Source: an uncultured Oscillospiraceae bacterium (GTDB lineage: Bacteria > Bacillota > Clostridia > Oscillospirales > Acutalibacteraceae). Taken from it: a stretch of 12,879 nucleotides of DNA. The stretch is from positions 1 through 12,879 of the forward strand of contig UQVI01000034.1 in the NCBI GenBank assembly GCA_900544515.1. The letters are read 5' to 3'. The translations under genes were made by a program, and so were the position numbers. The notes under the pieces are model-generated. The model did no database searches and was not told where the DNA came from. It saw only the letters and a program-made list of their open reading frames with translations. Of this stretch, positions 6,860 through 12,879 are shown piece by piece; positions within the stretch are counted from its first letter, which is position 1; the number at the start of each line of letters is the position of its first letter.

Positions 6860-7801
6860 ATGTATAATTTTAAAGAATATGTATCAAGGGAGGACCGTCT
6901 TGCAGGCGGTCACAGAATGTGTGCAGGCTGCGGTGGTACAATCGCAGTAAGAAATGTGCTTAAAGCAATCAAACCAGGCGATAAGGCTGTTGTAGGCAAT
7001 GCTACAGGCTGTCTTGAGGTGTCAACCTTTATGTATCCTTACACAGCTTATAAGGACAGCTATATCCATAATGCATTTGAAAATGCAGGTGCTACAATGT
7101 CAGGTGTGGAGGGTGCATATAATGCCCTGAGAAGAAAGGGTAAGCTTGACGAAACCTATAAGTTTATCACCTTTGGCGGTGACGGCGGTACATATGATAT
7201 CGGCTTTCAGTCTCTGAGCGGTGCTATGGAGCGCGGACACGATATGGTTTATGTCTGCTATGATAACGGTGCTTATATGAACACAGGTATTCAGCGTTCA
7301 TCTGCTACACCGATGTTTGCCGATACGACTACAACTCCTGTTGGCAGGGAATCAAACGGTAAGCCACAGTACAGAAAGGACCTTGCCGCAATCATTGCTG
7401 AGCATCAGGTTCCTTATGTAGCACAGACAACCTTTGTTCAGAATTTCCGTGACCTTTATAAGAAGTCTGAAAAGGCAATTTATACAAAGGGTGCTGCTTT
7501 CCTTAATATTATGGCTCCGTGTCCAAGAGGCTGGAGATATCCTACCTATGATATTATGGAAATCTGCAAGCTTGCGGTTGAAACACGTTATTGGCCTTTG
7601 TTTGAGGTTGTTGATGGAAGATGGATTCTGAACTATGTGCCGCGAAATTATGTTCCGATTGAGGAGTGGCTTGTTAAGCAGGGAAGATTCAAGCATATGT
7701 TCAAACCTGAAAATGAGTGGATGATTGAAGCATTCCAGAAAGAGGTTGACAGACGCTGGGCAGAGCTTCTTAATCGCTGCAGTGAAACTCGCGGCGCATA
7801 A
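6860..7801 (+). CDS. porB: 2-oxoacid:ferredoxin oxidoreductase, beta subunit
   Basis: The 313-residue beta subunit holds the thiamine diphosphate phosphates, Mg2+ and the proximal [4Fe-4S] cluster. The cluster cysteines are C21 and C24 (MCAGCG), C51 (GNATGCLEV) and C221 (APCPRGW). The thiamine motif is GDGG (107-110)...DIG, followed by YDNGAYMNTGIQRS (134-147), in which Asn and Tyr/Asn help bind Mg2+. The start ATG at 6860 follows the ribosome site AAGGAGG, which overlaps the alpha stop; the gap is 13 bases. The C-terminal ~60 residues form the helical arm (LVKQGRFKHMF...VDRRWAELL). A terminator follows at 7819-7846 and closes the operon. Confidence 0.94.
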   Translation: MYNFKEYVSREDRLAGGHRMCAGCGGTIAVRNVLKAIKPGDKAVVGNATGCLEVSTFMYPYTAYKDSYIHNAFENAGATMSGVEGAYNALRRKGKLDETYKFITFGGDGGTYDIGFQSLSGAMERGHDMVYVCYDNGAYMNTGIQRSSATPMFADTTTTPVGRESNGKPQYRKDLAAIIAEHQVPYVAQTTFVQNFRDLYKKSEKAIYTKGAAFLNIMAPCPRGWRYPTYDIMEICKLAVETRYWPLFEVVDGRWILNYVPRNYVPIEEWLVKQGRFKHMFKPENEWMIEAFQKEVDRRWAELLNRCSETRGA

Positions 7802-7818
7802 TAGAATAATAGATTTTT

Positions 7819-7846
7819 AAGAGGTGTTTTTATAACACCTCTTTTT
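7819..7846 (+). terminator. Intrinsic terminator of the oxidoreductase operon
   Basis: AAGAGGTGTT (7819-7828) pairs perfectly with AACACCTCTT (7834-7843) around TTTAT, and the T-run continues to 7846. It starts 17 bases after the beta stop codon. Confidence 0.92.
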
Positions 7847-7944
7847 GTTATCATAAAATTGAGTTATAATGATGTTATAAATGTTATTGCCTATGGGTCA
7901 ATTCTATATCGTTTTGTTGAATAGAAAAAATGATTTAAAATGTT

Positions 7945-7975
7945 TGTGACCGTTTCAGCTTTTGAATTGTGTTAT
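7945..7975 (+). promoter_or_regulatory. Possible ECF-type (autoregulated) promoter
   Basis: TGTGACC (7945-7951) with a following GTTT resembles the TGtaAC-type -35 boxes of Gram-positive ECF sigma factors. TTGTGTTAT (7967-7975) lies about 16 bases downstream as a weak -10. No good TTGACA/TATAAT pair is seen in 7847-7999. ECF genes commonly transcribe themselves, which makes this reading plausible. It rests on the sequence match and location only. Confidence 0.4.
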
Positions 7976-7999
7976 GGGTGAAGGGAGGAAGAAATGTAA

Positions 8000-8488
8000 G
8001 TGAAAAATATCGACGATATATTCAGAGAAAAATATGAAAGGTATTCAAAAATGCTTTTCAGAATAGCATTTCTTCATTTGGGAAACACCTATGATGCAGA
8101 GGATGTTTTGCAAAATGTATTTATGAAATTACTGTATTCTGCACCGAGATTTTCAGATGAAGAACATGAAAAAGCCTGGCTTATCCGCGTTACGCAAAAT
8201 CATTGTAAAAATGTACTTAAGTCCTCGTCGCGCAGGAATAACAGTGAGCTGAATGAAGAGCTTTCACAGGGTAAAGTATCTGATTTATCAAAGGCTATAG
8301 ATATCAGCCTTAAAATAAATGCTCTTCCTGCAAATTATAAAACTGCGATCTACCTTTATTACTACGAGGATCTGACTACTGAACAAATTTCTAAAATACT
8401 TAAAATAAGTCAATCAGCAGTCAAAATGCGTTTGAAAAGGGGACGTGAGCTGCTGAAATCAGAACTGGAGGAATACAGATATGAGTAA
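8000..8488 (+). CDS. ECF-family RNA polymerase sigma factor
   Basis: This is a 162-residue sigma-70 factor of the extracytoplasmic function type, which directs RNA polymerase to a small stress or envelope regulon. Region 2 (about 8-75) has FLHLGNTYDAEDVLQNVF (core binding and -10 recognition) and AWLIRVTQNHCKN. Region 4 (about 106-153) has the helix-turn-helix LPANYKTAIYLYYYEDLTTEQISKIL followed by SQSAVKMRLKRGRELLK, which reads the -35 box. Regions 1 and 3 are absent, as expected. The start is GTG at 8000; GGGAGG (7983-7988) is 11 bases before it. An in-frame ATG at 7994 is followed at once by TAA, so it cannot be the start. The gene overlaps the next one by 8 bases, the usual sigma/anti-sigma arrangement. 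Confidence 0.93.
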   Translation: MKNIDDIFREKYERYSKMLFRIAFLHLGNTYDAEDVLQNVFMKLLYSAPRFSDEEHEKAWLIRVTQNHCKNVLKSSSRRNNSELNEELSQGKVSDLSKAIDISLKINALPANYKTAIYLYYYEDLTTEQISKILKISQSAVKMRLKRGRELLKSELEEYRYE

Positions 8489-9512
8489 TACTGAATTTAA
8501 AAAAGCATTTGATGATGTGTCTCCTGATATGTATATGCAGACAAGAATACTCGCAAATATAAAAGAAAAAAGAAAAAAGCGTTTTCCTTTAAAGGCTGCA
8601 CTGAGCGGTGTGCTTGCTGTTGCCATAGTAGCAGGATGTGCCGGCGGTATGCACTATAAGAATCTTAACACTTATGTTGACAGACCTTTTTCCGTAATGG
8701 TGGTCAATGCGTCGGACGATTTAATAATCAGTGAAGAAATAGAAGAGGATAAATTGATCTTTCCCTCTCTTCATATTGGCGTGAAAAAAGAGCCTGACGG
8801 AGAAGGCGGCTATAATTATAACACATATAGTGATGCTGAAACAGGTTTCGGTGTTGTAGGTGATGCTATTGACTATGTGCAGTACCAGTCATTGAATGGA
8901 CAATTGATGTATCAGGATGTTCTTAAAACCTGGTATGATCAGGAGAACGGTGATTTTTATCAGGTAATTATTCCTGTGCCAAATGATGACGTAAAGGAAA
9001 TCAATGCTGTAATAAATGAATCAAAGTGGAATCCTGAGCAAACTGCACTTAAGAAATATATGGAAAATCACGATACCTCAAAGTACTTTGGTAAATATAA
9101 CCCTGATGATGATTACTGGGTATACTTCGGTAAATACTGTGACTATATAGGACTTGAAAACGATTCTGAGGATTATGCTTTCTTCCTTTATAATACAGAA
9201 AATTATGAAGAGAATTATATACAGGATACATGGGACGAGGATTTGTCCGAGATTACAGTGAAGATGTATCCACTTTCGGAAAAAAGTACAAGTGCTCTGA
9301 CAGAGGAGGAGAAAAAAACACTCGGCAATATAAGCTATTTTCCTGACGGAGCAAGCAATGCACTTTCTGAAAATCCGCAGATGAAACTAAGTGAGCTGCC
9401 TGAGGATGAAATCACAATCATCGTTACCTTTAAGGACGGAAAGAAAGCAAAAAAGGTGATTACTGTTTCCTTTGATGATAACGGCGACGCAGTTTTTGCA
9501 TACAAAAAATAA
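8481..9512 (+). CDS. Probable membrane anti-sigma factor
   Basis: The product has 343 residues. I do not recognise the family of the outer domain. The first 35 residues (FKKAFDDVSPDMYMQTRILANIKEKRKKR) are helical and basic at the end, like the short sigma-binding part of anti-sigma factors. One membrane segment spans about 36-58. The remaining ~285 residues should be outside the cell; they are rich in Asp, Glu, Tyr and Asn, with no clear motif. The membrane segment contains VAGC (Cys53), which fits a lipobox, although the long cytoplasmic lead is unusual for a lipoprotein. GGAGG (8467-8471) precedes the ATG, and the 8-base overlap with the ECF sigma gene (ATGAGTAA) implies coupled synthesis. 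The anti-sigma role is inferred from position and topology; it could instead be a co-expressed effector. Confidence 0.75.
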   Translation: MSNTEFKKAFDDVSPDMYMQTRILANIKEKRKKRFPLKAALSGVLAVAIVAGCAGGMHYKNLNTYVDRPFSVMVVNASDDLIISEEIEEDKLIFPSLHIGVKKEPDGEGGYNYNTYSDAETGFGVVGDAIDYVQYQSLNGQLMYQDVLKTWYDQENGDFYQVIIPVPNDDVKEINAVINESKWNPEQTALKKYMENHDTSKYFGKYNPDDDYWVYFGKYCDYIGLENDSEDYAFFLYNTENYEENYIQDTWDEDLSEITVKMYPLSEKSTSALTEEEKKTLGNISYFPDGASNALSENPQMKLSELPEDEITIIVTFKDGKKAKKVITVSFDDNGDAVFAYKK

Positions 9513-9525
9513 TCTGTAAAAGCAG

Positions 9526-9556
9526 CACCCCCTTGATTAAATTCAAGGGGGTGTTT
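9526..9556 (+). terminator. Intrinsic terminator of the sigma/anti-sigma operon
   Basis: CACCCCCTTGA (9526-9536) pairs perfectly with TCAAGGGGGTG (9543-9553) around TTAAAT, and only three Ts follow. The stem is GC-rich and strong, but the T-run is short. Confidence 0.8.
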
Positions 9557-9732
9557 GCATAGTTTGATGAACTAAAATCCAACAGCCTGATAATGCCAAA
9601 TAATGGCACATTTGCACATTTTTTGTCTTGGCATACTGATGTATTCCGAAAATTTTAACGCTATATAAGACGAAATCAGCCTTTGTAAAACGATTGTATT
9701 TCAGTCTGTCAAACTATACTAAGGTGATATTT

Positions 9733-9915
9733 ATGAGCAATAAAAATAAAGCATTTATTGTAACCGTATTCATAATCATATTCCTCTTTATCGTGTTGTT
9801 TTTAGGAATCGCAGAACATATTCCTTTCCTTTCCAAAGCATTATCGCTTATTGCAGCAGTCGTGCTGATTGCTTTTGTTTTAATCTTTTTCATAATAATC
9901 AGAAGAAAGAAATAG
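9733..9915 (+). CDS. Small two-helix membrane protein
   Basis: The product has 60 residues and no recognised family. It starts MSNKNKAF, then has two hydrophobic segments (about 8-27, IVTVFIIIFLFIVLFLGIA, and about 33-56, LSKALSLIAAVVLIAFVLIFFIII) joined by EHIPF, and ends in a basic RRKK tail. It probably forms a hairpin with both ends in the cytoplasm. The ATG at 9733 is chosen because AAGGTGA (9721-9727) lies just before it; a TTG at 9694 in the same frame lacks a ribosome site. The stop codon overlaps the ribosome site of the DUF523 gene (gap 11 bases), so the two are likely co-transcribed. Low-complexity hydrophobic composition limits certainty, but the ribosome site and linkage support a real gene. 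Confidence 0.65.
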   Translation: MSNKNKAFIVTVFIIIFLFIVLFLGIAEHIPFLSKALSLIAAVVLIAFVLIFFIIIRRKK

Positions 9916-9926
9916 GAGATCAAAAA

Positions 9927-10370
9927 ATGAAAATTCTTGTAAGTGCCTGCCTGCTTGGTGAAAACTGTAAATACAGTGGAGGAAACAATAAAAATGATAA
10001 GGTTATTGCGCTGGGTAAAAAGCATAAATTAATTCCCATTTGTCCGGAATGCTTTGCTCAGCTGCCGATACCGAGACCGCCTGCCGAGATTGTCGGCAAT
10101 AAGGTTTTCAATAAGCTCGGCGAGGATATTACCGAACATTTTAAAGACGGTGCTGAAAAGGCACTCTATGTGGCAGAGGAGGCAGGCTGCCAGACAGCTA
10201 TACTTAAGGAAAGGAGCCCGTCCTGCGGTTTTGGTGAAATTTATGACGGCAGCTTTACCGGAAAAACCATTCGCGGCAACGGCATAACCGCTCAGCTTTT
10301 ATACGATAACGGAATAACGATTTTTGGTGAAAGTAACATTGATAAAATCAGTAATTATGAGACGGAATAA
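9927..10370 (+). CDS. DUF523 family protein
   Basis: This is a 147-residue soluble protein of the DUF523 (YbbK-like) family; the biochemical role is unknown to me. The family signatures are clear: ILVSACLLGENCKYSGGNN (3-21), ICPEC (38-42), PIPRPPAEIVG (47-57), and LKERSPSCGFGEIYDG (93-108), with TGKTIRGNGITAQLL following. The six cysteines (8, 14, 39, 42, 88, 100) suggest metal or cluster binding or thiol chemistry, which is inference. It appears complete. AGGAG (9914-9918) precedes the ATG and overlaps the stop of the small membrane protein. Confidence 0.92.
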   Translation: MKILVSACLLGENCKYSGGNNKNDKVIALGKKHKLIPICPECFAQLPIPRPPAEIVGNKVFNKLGEDITEHFKDGAEKALYVAEEAGCQTAILKERSPSCGFGEIYDGSFTGKTIRGNGITAQLLYDNGITIFGESNIDKISNYETE

Positions 10371-10380
10371 ATAATAAATT

Positions 10381-10416
10381 ATGCTATTGATGATTATTTC
10401 AATAGCATTTTATTTT
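10381..10416 (+). terminator. Intrinsic terminator after the DUF523 gene
   Basis: ATGCTATTGA (10381-10390) pairs perfectly with TCAATAGCAT (10399-10408) around an 8-base loop. TTTATTTT follows (10409-10416). Confidence 0.82.
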
Positions 10417-10464
10417 GCAATTCTTAGAATATGTAATATTGCTTTTACCACTTATACAAATCCA

Positions 10465-10493
10465 TTGACATTTCACTGAAAATCATATATTTT
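10465..10493 (+). promoter_or_regulatory. Sigma-A promoter of the kinase/MATE operon
   Basis: TTGACA (10465-10470) is a perfect -35 box. TATTTT (10488-10493) lies 17 bases downstream; an overlapping TATATT (10486-10491) gives a 15-base spacer. It lies about 50 bases upstream of the kinase ATG and after the previous terminator. Confidence 0.65.
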
Positions 10494-10542
10494 GAAATTA
10501 ACAAAACACCGTGTATAAAAATGCAGCATAGGAGGCACAGCT

Positions 10543-11520
10543 ATGATAAGCAAAACAAAATATATGCTCAGTGACAATCAGATTAAAGAATTATTCAATA
10601 AAGCCGGAATCAGCGGTGTAAGTAAAATTGCACCATTAGGTGCAGGTGAATTCAACGCCGTATATGAGGTGATTGCCGACAAGCCATATGTTCTCAAGGT
10701 TGCACCGAGTACAGATATACCTGTGCTGACTTATGAAAAGGATATGATAAAGTCAGAGCTTTACTGGTATGATATGATCAGAAACAATACCGATATATAC
10801 GTACCGCTGATATACTATAAAGATTTCTCAAAAGAGCTTATCCCTGCCGACTGGTTCATTATGGAAAAGCTTGACGGAAAGCAGCGCAATGAAATAAGCA
10901 TTGATAAAACTATAATTACGGAAAAGACTGCAAAAATGGTTGCACAGATTCACAATATCAAAAATGACAAGTATGGATATATACAAAATCAGCTTTATGA
11001 TAACTGGTACGATGCATTAAAAAGTATGATTAAAAACCTTTTATCAGACGCTGAAAGAGCCGGCAAAAAATCAAAGCAGGGTGAAAAGCTTTTAAAATAT
11101 ACAGATAAATACAAATATATTTTAAACAAAGTCCCCTGCTGTATGGTCAATTATGATATATGGGATCCGAATGTTTTGTGCAAATCCACAGAAAACGGTG
11201 ATGTCGAATTCCAATGGATAGACCCTGAACGCAGCTTCTGGGGCGACAGAATTTTTGATTTTATGTGTCTTGAAAACCCAATCGGCTCAATTAACAAAAA
11301 AACCGAATCACTTAAATTTTACAATACCATATCAGATTCCCCTATTGAGCTGAACAAAGAAATTGAAATAAGATATGCCTTTGCATTCGGTCTGCTCGCT
11401 CTGATTCAGGAGGTTGAGAAATATTACCGCTATACGCCCCACAATTTCGGCTGGTGGAGAAATGCCATCGGCTGTGCCGCATATTATAAAATGGCTTTTA
11501 AGGTGCTGAAAAATGGATAA
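10543..11520 (+). CDS. APH-fold phosphotransferase (aminoglycoside/choline kinase-like)
   Basis: This is a 325-residue ATP-dependent small-molecule kinase of the APH superfamily; the substrate is unknown. The N-lobe has the glycine loop PLGAGEFNAVYEV (31-43), the ATP lysine in YVLKVAP (Lys52) and a candidate helix C Glu (Glu66 or Glu72). The hinge is FIMEKLDGK (105-113). The catalytic loop is MVNYDIWDPNVL (201-212): Asp205 and Asn210 are kept, but Asn203 replaces the usual His of HGD. The metal-binding motif is QWIDPERSFWGD (Asp227). The active-site residues look intact, so it should be active. AGGAGG (10530-10535) gives a strong start. The gene overlaps the MATE gene by 8 bases, which suggests that phosphorylation and transport act on related compounds. 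It is not a close match to any aminoglycoside-resistance enzyme I can name. Confidence 0.88.
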   Translation: MISKTKYMLSDNQIKELFNKAGISGVSKIAPLGAGEFNAVYEVIADKPYVLKVAPSTDIPVLTYEKDMIKSELYWYDMIRNNTDIYVPLIYYKDFSKELIPADWFIMEKLDGKQRNEISIDKTIITEKTAKMVAQIHNIKNDKYGYIQNQLYDNWYDALKSMIKNLLSDAERAGKKSKQGEKLLKYTDKYKYILNKVPCCMVNYDIWDPNVLCKSTENGDVEFQWIDPERSFWGDRIFDFMCLENPIGSINKKTESLKFYNTISDSPIELNKEIEIRYAFAFGLLALIQEVEKYYRYTPHNFGWWRNAIGCAAYYKMAFKVLKNG

Positions 11521-12829
11521 AGCTATCAAAAAAAACGATGAAATGCGTACACAGAGCATACCTAAATTAATTACAAAGTATTCCCTTGCAACTTTCTGTG
11601 CGCTGTTCTTCAATGAGCTTTACAATATAATTGATACCCTGTTTGTCAGCAAAGGTGTTGGCGACAACGCAATGGGCGGCGTGTCCATCATATTCCCTTT
11701 TATGATTATTCAGGGTGCTGTTGCACAGACAATCGGCTCAGGCTCTGCATCCATTATATCAAGGCTACTCGGTAAAAAAGAATATGAAAAAGCAGGTAAT
11801 ATAACAATCCATGCAATGTTTGCATTTTACCTGACGTCTGTCGTAATAACGATTGCAGGATTCATTTTTATGAATCCACTGCTGAGACTGTTTGGTGCAA
11901 CACAAGAGATAATGTCCTATGCAAAGGAATATTTTACAATCATTCTGATAGGCAATGTTTTTTCAACAGGCTTTTCCTCAATCATAAGAGCAGAGGGCAA
12001 GATGCTTTATTCCTTACTGATCTGGATTATACCCACTGCTATTAATGTTGCACTCGACGCCGTTTTCATATACGCACTGGATATGGGGGTAAAGGGTGCT
12101 GCACTTGCAACGATCATCTGCTATTTTTCAAGCTTTGTTATGAGTGTGATTTTCTTCCGATTTATTTCTGTGCAAAAATTCAGAAAAGTAAAAATTGATT
12201 TCAAAGCGATCATTGAAATCATCACCACAGGAATTCCAATGCTGGTACAGCTTGGAAGTATGTCTGTTTTATTTATGATAATCAATAATGTGCTGAGCAG
12301 CACAGGCGGAACACAAAGCGTCAATACTTTTGCATATGTCAGCAAGGTAATCACCTTTGCAATAGTACCCTTTAATGCAGTTGCAGCAGCAATATCACCG
12401 ATTATCAGCTATAATTACGGAGCAAAGAATTATGAACGAATAAAAAGGACTTTGAATTACAGCATAATAATGTGTGAAATATATGCTGTAATTGCATTAA
12501 TAATTTCATTAACGATTCCGCAATTGCTGATAGGCATATTCACAACTGATTACACTATTATTTCAGAAGGTGCATATGCACTTAATATACTTGCTTTTGC
12601 ACTTTTTACAACACCTGTTACAATAATTATCGGAACATATTTTCAGGCTACAGGTAAAAAATTAAAAGCTCTTATCACAAATAGTCTGATAGTAATTTTT
12701 TCACTTATATGTATTCTTGTTTTTTCCTGTATTGCAGGAATAAAAGGCATATGGCTATCCGTTCCGGCAGCCTGCCTTTTAGCGGGAATTAGTTCTATGA
12801 TAATAAAACTGAAACAGCCGGCAGCTTAA
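11513..12829 (+). CDS. MATE family efflux transporter
   Basis: This is a 438-residue multidrug/toxin extrusion antiporter that would export small compounds using a Na+ or H+ gradient. About 12 membrane segments are visible in two six-helix halves. The N-terminal half has the MATE signature SLATFCALFFNELYNIIDTLFVSKGVG, where Asp41 matches the conserved helix 1 Asp. QTIGSGSASIISRLLGKKEYEKA follows, with PTAINVALDAVFIYALDMGVKGAALAT further on. The second half has AAAISPIISYNYGAKNYERI (292-310) and YFQATGKKLKALI. It resembles the MepA-like branch. The start ATG at 11513 follows AAGGTG (11500-11505) and overlaps the kinase stop. The stop at 12827-12829 lies two bases before adapter sequence, but the length is normal and the stop codon is outside the adapter. 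Confidence 0.94.
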   Translation: MDKAIKKNDEMRTQSIPKLITKYSLATFCALFFNELYNIIDTLFVSKGVGDNAMGGVSIIFPFMIIQGAVAQTIGSGSASIISRLLGKKEYEKAGNITIHAMFAFYLTSVVITIAGFIFMNPLLRLFGATQEIMSYAKEYFTIILIGNVFSTGFSSIIRAEGKMLYSLLIWIIPTAINVALDAVFIYALDMGVKGAALATIICYFSSFVMSVIFFRFISVQKFRKVKIDFKAIIEIITTGIPMLVQLGSMSVLFMIINNVLSSTGGTQSVNTFAYVSKVITFAIVPFNAVAAAISPIISYNYGAKNYERIKRTLNYSIIMCEIYAVIALIISLTIPQLLIGIFTTDYTIISEGAYALNILAFALFTTPVTIIIGTYFQATGKKLKALITNSLIVIFSLICILVFSCIAGIKGIWLSVPAACLLAGISSMIIKLKQPAA

Positions 12830-12831
12830 GC

Positions 12832-12879
12832 CTGTCTCTTATACACATCTCCGAGCCCACGAGACTAAGGCGAATCTCG
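12832..12879. other. Illumina Nextera adapter (non-genomic)
   Basis: CTGTCTCTTATACACATCT (12832-12850) is the reverse complement of the Tn5 mosaic end used in Nextera libraries. CCGAGCCCACGAGAC (12851-12865) is the rest of the read 2 adapter. TAAGGCGA (12866-12873) is the N701 i7 index, and ATCTCG (12874-12879) begins the P7 tail. This is untrimmed read-through at a contig end. Confidence 0.99.

Noticed and set aside
9715..9720. TATACT as a -10 box for the small membrane protein/DUF523 genes
   Set aside because: The transcript would start within or just after the ribosome site at 9721-9727, and no convincing -35 box is correctly spaced.
9694..9732. TTG start for the small membrane protein
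   Set aside because: No ribosome site precedes it; the ATG at 9733 has AAGGTGA at good spacing.

Overview
The window is the end of a contig from a low-to-moderate GC Gram-positive anaerobe, most likely a member of Clostridia (possibly an Oscillospirales/Ruminococcus-like gut or rumen bacterium). This rests on strong GGAGG-type ribosome sites, TTG and GTG starts, a canonical T-box leader, a four-subunit 2-oxoacid:ferredoxin oxidoreductase and intrinsic terminators. No tRNA, rRNA, CRISPR array, insertion sequence or phage gene was seen. All genes are on the + strand.

Layout. (1) 1-575: the 3' third of groEL and its terminator. (2) 653-4455: a compact chaperone operon with an HscC-type Hsp70, two membrane-anchored J-domain proteins whose motif is HPE rather than HPD, and a membrane-anchored TPR/Sel1-like protein. 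The two J domains share 95 identical bases although the rest of the two genes has diverged, which looks like gene conversion. (3) 4452-7846: a consensus promoter whose -35 box covers the stop codon of the previous gene, a full T-box riboswitch (best-guess specifier ATC, isoleucine) with its terminator, then the gamma-delta-alpha-beta genes of a ferredoxin-dependent 2-oxoacid oxidoreductase and a terminator. An isoleucine-type T-box suggests a branched-chain 2-oxoacid role, perhaps making 2-oxoacids by reductive carboxylation, rather than ordinary pyruvate catabolism. (4) 7945-9556: an ECF sigma factor and an overlapping membrane gene that is probably its anti-sigma factor. They have a possible ECF-type promoter and an odd ATG-TAA start-stop pair just before the GTG start. 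(5) 9733-10416: a 60-residue two-helix membrane protein followed by a DUF523 protein and a terminator. (6) 10465-12829: an APH-fold kinase overlapping a MATE efflux pump, a possible small-molecule modification and export pair.

The last 48 bases (12832-12879) are not genomic. They are the Nextera transposon end, the rest of the read 2 adapter, the N701 index and the start of the P7 tail.

Tight coupling is a theme. Three gene pairs overlap by exactly 8 bases (3991-3998, 8481-8488, 11513-11520), one by 4 (2386-2389) and one by a single base (5668). The most interesting regions are the HscC/J/J/TPR module with its converted J domains, and the T-box-controlled oxidoreductase.
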